From Psychromonas sp. (GTDB lineage: Bacteria; Pseudomonadota; Gammaproteobacteria; Enterobacterales; Psychromonadaceae): 5,510 nucleotides of DNA. Under the pieces are notes generated by a model that was given only the letters and a program-made list of their open reading frames with translations, made no database searches and had not been told where the DNA came from. This document shows positions 1 to 5,254 of this stretch, in pieces. The number at the start of each line of letters is the position of its first letter. Within the stretch, counting starts at the first letter, position 1. The stretch lies in NCBI GenBank assembly GCA_023145575.1, contig JAGLDN010000307.1, positions 1-5,510 on the forward strand, given 5' to 3'. The translations under genes were made by a program, and so were the position numbers.

Positions 1-44
1 TAGTGTTTAATTTAGAAATTTTTAGTGTTTAATTTAAAAGTTTT
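1..44. repeat. 22-bp tandem direct repeat, two copies
   Basis: Positions 1-22 and 23-44 are head-to-tail copies that match at 20 of 22 bases; both begin TAGTGTTTAATTTA. The array touches the window edge, so more copies may lie to the left. The DNA is almost all A and T and has no convincing reading frame. It sits just outside the probable left end of the IS5-type element at 61. No function can be assigned. Confidence 0.6.
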
Positions 45-527
45 TATTGATTTTTTGTTAGGGCTTGTTTATCTTTCAATACTATTTTTTGAACAACATG
101 GAGGCAATGTACAATGGTTTCTTCAAAAATCAACATACCCGAATACCTCCATGCCAACAACAATGTTAACAGACCCTCTGTGGCGAAATTTATTACAATT
201 AAAGCAAGCCAGCGCAAGTATTTACAATAAACTTGAGCGCAGGATTGCTTTTTAAAGTATCTTATATAGAATGAGAACTGGTTGCCCATGGCAAGATTTA
301 CCAAAAGAATTTAGGAATTAGAGAGCTGTATTTCGACATTTTAACTTTTTATCTAAGAAATGCGTTTTACACCATCTATTCAATTGGTTCTCAAAACATA
401 CAGACTCACAATGGCTGTTTATTGATTGGAGTATTATTCGTACTCAGCCGCATGGCACAGGCGCAGCTTCAAATACTGATGAAGCGATAGGTAAAAGTAG
501 AGGGGTAACTCAACAAAAATACATTTA

Positions 528-761
528 TACCCATCACAACTGAAACGAGTATATTCAAGTGTAATTGGTGTAGTTCCTCTAAGTCGAAATTTTATAACGA
601 GATAGATTGATTGATGCAAGTTGCCTTGCCCGTTGGTGTACAATCTTGAAAAGCAGTACTGCGTTACAATAGTCTAAAAGTGAATAGCAATTACCTCATA
701 TTGTGTATTACTTTGATCGTTGAATTTGCGCCTAACAAGGCGCTTTGAAGTAGCAAGGGTA
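528..761. mobile_element. Small non-autonomous (MITE-like) element, copy 1
   Basis: The element starts TACCCAT at 528 and ends GAAGTAGCAAGGGTA at 747-761, with TA on both sides (526-527 and 762-763). Its right end matches the reverse complement of the left end of copy 2: 747-763 against 4776-4792, 16 of 17 bases, flanking TA included. Inside, about 562-700 aligns with about 4841-4990; shared words include TGCAAGTTGCC (615 and 4906) and GCCCGTTGG. At 234 bp it is shorter than copy 2 (344 bp), apparently by internal deletions. It interrupts the IS5-family transposase gene exactly where homology to it stops. No transposase is encoded. The TA target suggests mobilisation by an IS630/Tc1-mariner-type enzyme, which is inference. 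Confidence 0.7.
728..743. repeat. Perfect short hairpin inside small element copy 1
   Basis: GCGCCT-AACA-AGGCGC is a six-base-pair perfect stem with a four-base loop, about 65 bases upstream of the decarboxylase start. It lies in the part of copy 1 that does not align with copy 2. It could fold in RNA or single-stranded DNA; no T-run follows, so it is not a typical terminator. Confidence 0.5.
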
Positions 762-794
762 TACAGTCGCGAATAATTATTTAATCAGGCAAAT

Positions 795-799
795 AAGGA
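795..799 (+). promoter_or_regulatory. Ribosome binding site of the decarboxylase gene
   Basis: AAGGA ends nine bases before the ATG at 809 and supports that start. The motif lies in sequence that still reads as worn IS5 transposase codons, so the gene's leader may be derived from the insertion sequence. Confidence 0.6.
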
Positions 800-808
800 T
801 AATTACTG

Positions 809-2125
809 ATGAAAATTAAAATAAATTTAAACTGTTTATTGTCAATCGTTGCATTATGTGCAGTGTTGAGTACTAATGCGTTTGGCGGATCATCTAAGCC
901 TACAAAGCCAAGGCATACCAAAGACACAATGGAATTAATTACTTTGGTAAATCATGATCCACAAATAAAAAATATGCTTATCAAGTCGATTGCATCAGCC
1001 AAAAAGATTAATCCAGATAAAATGACAAATCCCGCTCAAACATTAGAAGAATATTATAATTTTGTCGATTGGGCATCAAAGGCCTTGCCTTGGACAATTT
1101 TGCCTCATGGTTCATATTCTACTCTTTTCGATCAAATTGATCAGGGTTTAGATTATTTTTATTTTATTAATGATCAACCTCTTGCTGAATTAAAAGGTAA
1201 GGGGTATTTTAATAACTCACTGCAATACCATGAGCCGTATCGAACATGGCTTATCAACTTTACGCGTGACTGGGGGATGTTTTTAAGTACAAAAGCGTCG
1301 TGGAATCATAAGTACTATAAGAGAGCTTTCGCAGATAAAAGATTCGGACTGCAAAACGGTTGGTATGAAGCTCCATCACATTGGAAAACATTTAATGATT
1401 TTTTTACAAGATATCTAAAGTCACCAAAAGAACGCCCAATTGCATCGCCTAATAATTCGTCAATAGTAGTGTCCCCTGCTGATTCAAAACCGCAAGGGGT
1501 ATGGGAAATAGACAAAACATCTAACTTTGTAGAGCATGATGGCGTTGTTTTGAAATCCAAAAAATTCCAATCAATTCCTTTTCTTCTTGGAAAAAGTAGT
1601 GCATACAAGAATGCCTTTTCTAATGGAACATTAACGCATACCTTTCTCAATGTAAATGATTATCATCGCTATCATTTCCCGCTGGGTGGAAAGATAAAAG
1701 AGGTGAACATTATTGAAGCGGATGATGCCGCTGGTGGTATCACGAAATGGGATAATAAGAGAAAAAAATATATCCTTAAAGAAGAGACTCCTGGCTGGCA
1801 AAGTACTCAAACGCGTGGCTGTGTGATCATCCAAACTAAGCATTATGGGTTGGTCGCGTTGTTACCGATTGGAATGTCACAAGTAAATTCGGTTAATTTC
1901 GAAAAGACGGTGAAGGTGGGTCATACAGTTAAAAAGGGGGATATGCTTGGCTATTTCTTGTTTGGTGGTTCAGATTTCGTAATATTATTTCAAAGTAAAG
2001 TTGATTTCAAATTAACGATGCCGAAAAAACATGATGGCACTTATAAACACGTTTTAATGGGTGAAAATTATGGAATACTTACAAAACGCCACAAGCAGTC
2101 AAGTAAAAAAACGTCGAATCGATAA
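809..2125 (+). CDS. Exported phosphatidylserine decarboxylase (pyruvoyl enzyme)
   Basis: This enzyme removes CO2 from phosphatidylserine to give phosphatidylethanolamine. Residues 1-24 look like a Sec signal peptide (Lys-containing start, hydrophobic LLSIVALCAVL, likely cleavage after STNA), so the protein probably acts in the periplasm or outside the cell rather than as the usual inner-membrane housekeeping enzyme. Residues 40-140 resemble the PSDC region found before some decarboxylase domains (TLEEYYNFVDWASKALPW). The catalytic domain follows: FFTRYLK (198-204), SPADS with Asp225, NVNDYHRYH with His286 and His289, and GGSD with Ser388. By alignment with E. coli Psd these are the Asp90, His144, His147 and Ser254 equivalents. 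Self-cleavage before Ser388 would give a short pyruvoyl alpha chain of about 51 residues. The usual LGST is GGSD here, as in other divergent members. At 438 residues it is longer than E. coli Psd, and it looks intact. It is flanked by insertion sequences, suggesting acquisition by transfer; the host may have another psd gene. Confidence 0.9.
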   Translation: MKIKINLNCLLSIVALCAVLSTNAFGGSSKPTKPRHTKDTMELITLVNHDPQIKNMLIKSIASAKKINPDKMTNPAQTLEEYYNFVDWASKALPWTILPHGSYSTLFDQIDQGLDYFYFINDQPLAELKGKGYFNNSLQYHEPYRTWLINFTRDWGMFLSTKASWNHKYYKRAFADKRFGLQNGWYEAPSHWKTFNDFFTRYLKSPKERPIASPNNSSIVVSPADSKPQGVWEIDKTSNFVEHDGVVLKSKKFQSIPFLLGKSSAYKNAFSNGTLTHTFLNVNDYHRYHFPLGGKIKEVNIIEADDAAGGITKWDNKRKKYILKEETPGWQSTQTRGCVIIQTKHYGLVALLPIGMSQVNSVNFEKTVKVGHTVKKGDMLGYFLFGGSDFVILFQSKVDFKLTMPKKHDGTYKHVLMGENYGILTKRHKQSSKKTSNR

Positions 2126-2140
2126 GCTTATGGTCTAACG

Positions 2141-2163
2141 GGTTTAATAAAAATTTTTAAACC
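2141..2163 (+). terminator. Possible weak hairpin terminator after the decarboxylase gene
   Basis: GGTTTAA (2141-2147) pairs with TTAAACC (2157-2163), and two inner A-T pairs can add to the stem across one T-T mismatch. It lies 16 bases after the stop codon. The stem is AT-rich and no clean T-run follows, so termination would be weak. Confidence 0.35.
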
Positions 2164-2298
2164 TCGAAAATATTTATCCCACCGCTTTCCCAGTGAGTCG
2201 AGAGCTCGAGTTTGTACTCACAATATGATGACTTGGTGTGATAACTAGCTTTAAAAAACACCGAGTTTGAGTAAATATTACCTCAAAGAGGAATAAGG
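2164..2298. other. Intergenic stretch with no recognised gene
   Basis: I see no coding sequence in these 135 bases. A GAGCTC palindrome lies in the cluster GTCGAGAGCTCGAG near 2197-2210. A leader for the short frame at 2299 may lie in the right half, but no convincing -35/-10 pair can be assigned. Confidence 0.4.
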
Positions 2299-2388
2299 AT
2301 GTCAATGTTATTGTTTAGATTTCTTGGGGTATTATATTTTTTTTCAATTCGTTATAATGGGAGGCAGATTCAACCGCCAAATGCATAA
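2299..2388 (+). pseudogene. Short frame cut by the IS30 element, possible 5' end of a lost membrane protein
   Basis: The frame is 29 codons. It begins ATG at 2299 after a strong ribosome site (AGAGG at 2287-2291 and AAGG at 2295-2298) and reads MSMLLFRFLGVLYFFSIRYN, which is hydrophobic and looks like a signal or first membrane segment. From about residue 23 (2366) onward it is the inverted repeat of the IS30 element, which supplies the stop at 2386. The likely history is a gene truncated by IS30 insertion. Beyond the other end of the element, 3460-3525 keeps an open frame (MIELHNQHKPQYNRMVSPS after the first ATG) that could be its continuation, but I cannot show that. It may also be a genuine tiny protein. 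Function is unknown. Confidence 0.35.
2366..2388. repeat. IS30 inverted repeat at the transposase 3' end
   Basis: Its reverse complement, TTATGCATTT followed by GGCGG and TTGAATCT, matches 3435-3457 with four mismatches in 23. The same sequence, with more changes, is found at about 4698-4717 at the end of the second IS30 copy. Confidence 0.75.
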
Positions 2389-2391
2389 TTA

Positions 2392-3364
2392 TCATACCGC
2401 TAGTGCTAGCATATGTTTTATCATCATTTTGAATGGTGTTTGGTATAATATCACTTTTCTTGGCCTATTATTTAACTGAATTAATACGAACAGCTTCATC
2501 GGGGATCAGTTTAAAATCTGTAGATTTAGGCCAATATTGGCATAACAGTCCATTAGTATTTTCATTCAATCCGCGCTGCCATGAGCAGTACGGATCAGCA
2601 ATGAAATAACCGCATTTTAGCTTTTTTTGAAGCCTCTTTATGATAAGCAAATTCCTTACCATTATCAGCCGTGATTGTTAAAACTAAATCCTTAAACGGT
2701 GTCAATAATTCAATCGTTGCATCTGTCACTGTTCTGGCTGTTTTATCAAAGATCCGCTTAGTTAGAGTGTAACGTGTGAAGCGCTCAACTATTGTCACTA
2801 AAGCACCGCTATGACCTTTGCCGAAGACCAAATCCATCTCACAATCACCAACTCGACTACGCTTATCAACAATATCTGGACGCGCTTATATACCTACTCG
2901 ATCTCTTATATATCCGCGTCTAGCCTGCTTTTCTGTAAATCTGAAAGTATATTTTTTAGCTTTCCTGCGCAAGAATTTGTAGAGATCGTAGCCTTGCTTT
3001 TTATCAGCCCAGATGAACTTATAGATTGTTTCGTGGCTGACTTTAATAGTCTTTCCAATATTGCTTTTTAATCGGCCAGTAATTTGTTCAGGGCTCCATT
3101 TTTCTTTGAGTTTTGATGTAATATATTCAATTGTATCAAGCGTCATAACTGGGCAGGAAACTGCTTTTCTTCGCCTTTTAATTGATTTGTTATTTGCTTG
3201 CCTAACCCGATAACCTCGACTACCAATATTGCGCTATAACTCTCGTGAAATCAAAAATTGATTCACCCCAATTTGTTAGGATATTTTGGTTTGACTCATT
3301 GTGCTTTTATTAAGGGCATAAAGTTTGATCTTAGAGGCTCAGTCAATTGTTTATGTTTTTTCAT
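2392..3364 (-). pseudogene. IS30-family transposase with multiple frameshifts and stops
   Basis: Read from ATG 3364 down to TGA 2392 (about 324 codons, normal for the family). The start is MKKHKQLTEPLRSNF. A frameshift near 3296 leads to the helix-turn-helix part (MSQTKIS, stop at 3276, QIGVNQFLISREL, stop at 3234, RNIGSRGYRVRQAN). Then come TITSKL-type IS30 motifs: KEKWSPEQITGRLK, SHETIYKFIWADKKQGYDLY, a stop at 2886, ARPDIVDKRSRVGDCEMD (first catalytic Asp), LTITADNGKEF (second Asp), a frameshift at the seven-T run 2622-2628 (one A too many on the coding strand), QRGLNENTNGL (catalytic Glu), and a last frameshift near 2480 before LNNRPRKVILYQTPF and the C-terminus HMLALAV. All DDE residues remain legible, but six lesions make the gene dead. 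Confidence 0.85.
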
Positions 3365-3434
3365 TGTTTGCATCTCTTGTAACAGGAAAAGTAATGAATA
3401 TATATTCAACTGGCAAATTTTCAAACTAATTAAG

Positions 3435-3457
3435 TTATGCATTTGAGAATTGAATCT
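3435..3457. repeat. IS30 inverted repeat at the transposase 5' end
   Basis: The sequence TTATGCATTTGAGAATTGAATCT matches the reverse complement of 2366-2388 at 19 of 23 bases. It lies 70 bases upstream of the transposase start on the minus strand, a normal place for the promoter-side end of an IS30 element. Confidence 0.75.
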
Positions 3458-3460
3458 AGG

Positions 3461-3676
3461 AAACATTATGATCGAACTACATAACCAGCATAAACCGCAA
3501 TATAATAGAATGGTAAGTCCTTCCTGAGACATCCGAGTTAAGGCCTAATAAATCATATTTATTTGCACGGCGATACATTAATTTACAAGGATGAAAGGTA
3601 AACGTTAAATGCAGGTAACTTAGTCAATAAAACTAAGGACCAGTGGTGATTTCTTGCCATAATTTACAATGATTAC
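3461..3676. other. Gene-poor stretch between the IS30 element and the 269-residue gene
   Basis: The only plus-strand frame of note is a 22-codon open stretch at 3460-3525 (MIELHNQHKPQYNRMVSPS from the ATG at 3469), possibly the other half of the gene cut at 2365. A hairpin at 3614-3641 is listed separately. Nothing else is recognised. Confidence 0.4.
3614..3641 (-). terminator. Hairpin downstream of the 269-residue gene
   Basis: CTTAGT (3619-3624) pairs with ACTAAG (3632-3637) around a seven-base loop, and GGT (3614-3616) with ACC (3639-3641) below a small internal loop. It lies about 35 bases after the stop of the minus-strand gene. No T-run follows on the transcribed side, so it may be an RNA end stabiliser rather than an intrinsic terminator. 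Confidence 0.25.
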
Positions 3677-4486
3677 TCACCAACTCGCAGTGTTACTACA
3701 ATTGAGATCGCCATCGTAAATAATTGCTATTACCTTTAACCGATCTCTAAATTTCCTCCCTTCAAAGTAATTTAGGTCTAGAATGGAGTCCATAAAGTCA
3801 TTATTAGCATCAGTCGCCCATACGCACCCCCCCCTCATTGGAAATGGGAACCTACGATGCGCATTAAATTCCCAGACAGCGAGAATAATAGCATCGTCAC
3901 CCCATAAATGAAGAGAATTAATATCTTTTTCTATTCTATTTATAACAGCAAAACATGTCACTTTAGATTGAACAAGCTCTATACGTGTAATATGAGATAA
4001 TTCAGATAAAGATTGCATGAGATATAAAAATTCAAACGCCGCCATCGTCGCTAATTCTTGACAAGTCCCATTCCCCATTAAGCTAGTTATTTTCGCATGA
4101 TGTTCCCAACCAGCTCTAGATCTTGGGATAAGCCGTCCACTGGCTGGCCATCCATGGTATGGACCTAATTTACCCAAATATGTGCCATTGTGTTCGAAAT
4201 CCCAAAGAGGGATATGCCTATCACCTAATTGACATGGTGTCTGCCCCCCCCCCGCTCTAATATCAGGAAGGACCATATTGCTATAAATATGAGCATATTC
4301 TGCAGGCAAGGATTCATCTGGAATATAGAATGCTCTATGATTTACTATGTCATCTTTTACTATAGGATTACCAGAGTAATCTGATTGCATACCGGTATAC
4401 ACTGGTAACATATCGCGCATGTTATCCACCACATGGCTAGCGTAATCAAATACTCGTTGTGATTTTTCTGTTCTTACAATTAGCAT
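3677..4486 (-). CDS. Hypothetical protein with two in-frame poly-G tracts, possible phase-variable gene
   Basis: The product has 269 residues. It starts at ATG 4486 behind a good ribosome site (AGAGG, 4493-4497). It has no signal peptide or membrane segment, so it is probably cytosolic or secreted by a signal-less route. I do not recognise the family with certainty. Residues 136-150 (LMGNGTCQELATMAA) look like the start of a papain-like fold, with Cys142 before Gln-Glu-Leu-Ala. Residues 176-184 (VTCFAVINR) and 196-205 (GDDAIILAVW) occupy places where many bacterial cysteine-peptidase-type effectors carry a D-H-x-F-V-V-I strand and a D-P-W motif. In this protein His is Thr177, and Asp-Pro are Ala-Val, so if the comparison is right the active site is incomplete. 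The coding strand has G10 (4253-4244, residues 78-81, Ala-Gly-Gly-Gly) and G8 (3834-3827, residues 218-220), both in frame. The gene lies between two IS30 copies of equal orientation. Confidence 0.7.
   Translation of the reverse strand: MLIVRTEKSQRVFDYASHVVDNMRDMLPVYTGMQSDYSGNPIVKDDIVNHRAFYIPDESLPAEYAHIYSNMVLPDIRAGGGQTPCQLGDRHIPLWDFEHNGTYLGKLGPYHGWPASGRLIPRSRAGWEHHAKITSLMGNGTCQELATMAAFEFLYLMQSLSELSHITRIELVQSKVTCFAVINRIEKDINSLHLWGDDAIILAVWEFNAHRRFPFPMRGGCVWATDANNDFMDSILDLNYFEGRKFRDRLKVIAIIYDGDLNCSNTASW
3827..3834 (-). repeat. Poly-G8 tract inside the 269-residue gene
   Basis: Eight C bases on + read as G8 on the coding strand, within codons for Arg218-Gly-Gly220. Gain or loss of one base would change the last fifth of the protein. 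Confidence 0.9.
4244..4253 (-). repeat. Poly-G10 tract inside the 269-residue gene
   Basis: Ten C bases on + read as G10 on the coding strand, covering Ala78 to Gly81. A run this long is unexpected by chance in AT-rich DNA and is in the length range where slipped-strand change is common in phase-variable genes. One base gained or lost would remove the last 70 percent of the protein. Confidence 0.9.
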
Positions 4487-4492
4487 AATCTA

Positions 4493-4497
4493 CCTCT
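4493..4497 (-). promoter_or_regulatory. Ribosome binding site of the 269-residue gene
   Basis: On the minus strand AGAGG ends six bases before the ATG at 4486 and fixes the start. Confidence 0.65.
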
Positions 4498-4516
4498 AAT
4501 TTAAATTTTTATCTCG

Positions 4517-4545
4517 ATTACATATAATGGTGTGATCTAGTGATC
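4517..4545 (-). promoter_or_regulatory. Candidate promoter with a repeated GTGATC box
   Basis: Reading the minus strand, TGTAAT (4522-4517, five of six matches to TATAAT) lies 30 bases before the start codon of the 269-residue gene. The -35 position has no good TTGACA match. Instead the plus strand carries two direct copies of GTGATC separated by TA (4532-4537 and 4540-4545), spanning the expected -35 region. This would fit a promoter that depends on an activator binding the repeats. The regulator is unknown. Confidence 0.3.
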
Positions 4546-4697
4546 TTTACCATGATTAACGTAATTACTTAGCAAATATAATATTCCTTACTGCCTTCTT
4601 TGCTTTTAAATATTTGTCGATGTAAAAGAGTTGCTACATTCATTGGTTTTACCCAACCGCAGATTGGAGTTTCAGACCAATTTAATGAACCTATACG
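4546..4697. other. Intergenic stretch with no recognised gene
   Basis: I see no coding sequence with a convincing start here. ATTGGT (4642-4647) and ACCAAT (4676-4681) form an inverted pair that could make a long-looped hairpin. The rest is unassigned. Confidence 0.35.
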
Positions 4698-4721
4698 ATG
4701 AAAACACCAAATGCATAATCG

Positions 4722-5147
4722 TCATGCTGGTTGTGCTAGCATATGTTTCATCATTATTTCGAATGGTGTTTGGTATATACCCGTGCTACTTCATATTGCA
4801 AATTCAGCAAGGCAAATAGTGCCAAGTAGCTAGGCATAAAAATTGAAGACTAGTCATTCTAAGGAGACTTATTTTTAAACAGTAAGTTAAAACAGCACTA
4901 ATTGGTGCAAGTTGCCAAGCCCGTTGGGGCTCTAACTCAAACACCAGTCCTGCGTTATAACATTCGGAAATGGAGTAATCAATAAATCATTAAAATAGAT
5001 TAGTTAATACGGCGGCTGAACGATTATCATCGTTAATCGTTGATAGACCTGCTGTAATGCCTATGCCTTGTATAGATGTCCGATCTAAAGCCTGACAAAG
5101 CATTATTACGTCACACGGGTATAATATCAGATTATTTGACCTATTAT
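4722..5147 (-). pseudogene. IS30-family transposase C-terminal fragment, interrupted
   Basis: With the nested element removed, the minus strand reads DNRSNNLILY, then QTPFEIMMKHMLAQPA and TGA at 4722-4724. The first copy has NNRPRKVILY, then QTPFKMMIKHMLALAV. The Tyr codon TAC is rebuilt exactly across the insertion point. The catalytic part is absent. Confidence 0.7.
4778..5121. mobile_element. Small non-autonomous (MITE-like) element, copy 2, complete
   Basis: The ends are TACCCGTG (4778-4785) and CACGGGTA (5114-5121), perfect over eight bases. Weaker inverted similarity continues inward, for example GTGCTACTTC against GTGTGACGTA. TA is duplicated at 4776-4777 and 5122-5123. The single TA at 2446-2447 in the other IS30 copy is the empty site: sequence on both sides of the element is collinear with it. 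Length is 344 bp. It encodes no transposase; the minus strand has an open stretch of about 60 codons (YNAGLVFELEPQRAWQLAP) without a good start. A TA target is typical of IS630/Tc1-mariner families, so a partner enzyme elsewhere in the genome is expected. Confidence 0.8.
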
Positions 5148-5254
5148 CAATACATGCGCCAAAATGAGCAAGAATTTCTTTTGTAACAGAAACAAGTGAA
5201 CAGTTGCTAAGATATGTAATTCTGACCAAACATATTTAATAAGAACAACTGCTA
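5148..5254. other. Unassigned stretch between the IS30 fragment and the next transposase
   Basis: Similarity to the IS30 copy ends at about 5147 and the next transposase frame begins at 5255. The terminal repeat of that next element should lie here, but only one end is in view and it cannot be defined. The minus strand is open through most of the stretch, with a TTG at 5229 as the only possible start. Confidence 0.35.

Larger units (their letters stand above)
151..802 (+). pseudogene. IS5-family DDE transposase, broken remnant
   Basis: Starting at ATG 151 the frame reads MPTTMLTDPLWRNLLQL and continues through in-frame stops at 253 (TAA) and 319 (TAG, where the family usually has Trp). It goes on with RMRTGCPWQDLPKEF, HHLFNWFSKHTDSQWLFID and GAASNTDEAIGKSRG, all typical of IS5-family transposases of the type that carries GKSRGGNSTKIHL. 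At 502-505 four G bases stand where five are needed; one frame over, GNSTKIHL is legible at 504-527. The gene is then cut by a 234-bp element (528-761). With that and one TA removed, the frame continues from 764 as RIII, stop, SGK, resembling the family's RMIITSG segment. The first catalytic Asp (LFID) survives; the rest of the catalytic domain is gone. It cannot make a functional transposase. Confidence 0.8.
61..808 (+). mobile_element. Decayed IS5-family insertion sequence, split by a small nested element
   Basis: The coding part is recognised from the transposase remnant described separately. The left end is proposed at 61, where GGGCTTGTTTATC follows TTA. As I recall, IS5-family elements of the IS427/IS1031 group often begin GGGCTTGTT and duplicate a short T-A target, so this is a plausible end, but no matching right inverted repeat is visible. 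The right boundary is uncertain: IS5-like codons resume after the nested element at 764 and can be followed to about 800, just before the start codon of the next gene. The right part of the element has been lost. Confidence 0.5.
2366..3457 (-). mobile_element. IS30-family insertion sequence, nearly full length, inactive
   Basis: The element is about 1.09 kb, the usual IS30-family size. Imperfect inverted repeats bound it: 2366-2388 and 3435-3457, which match at 19 of 23 bases when one is reverse-complemented. They are read inward as AGATTCAACCGCC... from the left and AGATTCAATTCTC... from the right. The single transposase gene is on the minus strand. I could not find a clear target duplication just outside the repeats. 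The left repeat ends the short frame at 2299. A second, partial copy lies at about 4698-5147 in the same orientation. Confidence 0.8.
4698..5147 (-). mobile_element. Partial second IS30-family copy (3' end), split by a small element
   Basis: Bases 4707-4777 match 2377-2447 of the first IS30 copy at 62 of 71 positions without gaps. After the nested element (4778-5121) and its extra TA, 5124-5147 match 2448-2471 at 19 of 24. The outer inverted repeat is worn (about 4698-4717). Homology is lost beyond about 5147, so only the transposase 3' end and terminal repeat survive. It is in the same orientation as the first copy. Confidence 0.75.

Noticed and set aside
25..255. Plus-strand frame of 76 codons starting at GTG 25
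   Set aside because: Its last third (from ATG 151) is the N-terminus of the IS5-family transposase remnant; the earlier codons are AT-rich upstream DNA including the probable left end at 61.
721..745. Possible integron attC site (GTTGAAT next to GCCTAAC, with AAGGCGC)
   Set aside because: The two core boxes are in the wrong order and only four bases apart, no integrase or cassette array is present, and the bases are the inner right end of small element copy 1.
2377..2447. Independent 71-bp dispersed repeat matching 4707-4777
   Set aside because: Both copies translate on the minus strand as the IS30 transposase C-terminus (YQTPF...HMLA), so they are the ends of two IS30 copies rather than a separate repeat family.
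2622..2628. Programmed -1 frameshift in the IS30 transposase
   Set aside because: The needed shift is the equivalent of +1 (or loss of one A), not -1, and the gene has several other stops and frameshifts.
2811..3071. Plus-strand frame of 86 codons
   Set aside because: It is the antisense shadow of the IS30 transposase, whose minus-strand reading has clear family motifs over the same bases.
3296..3532. Minus-strand frame of 78 codons starting at 3532
   Set aside because: Only the part from ATG 3364 (MKKHKQLTEP) is coding, as the transposase N-terminus of the IS30 element; the upstream part crosses the element's inverted repeat.
4631..4819. Plus-strand frame of 62 codons
   Set aside because: It runs antisense through the IS30 transposase fragment and into the small element, with no ribosome site.
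4990..5229. Minus-strand open frame of 79 codons that reads like plausible protein
   Set aside because: It starts only at TTG, and its sequence crosses three sources: an unassigned stretch, the IS30 transposase C-terminus (5124-5147), and the right part of small element copy 2, where its stop lies. It is a chance composite.
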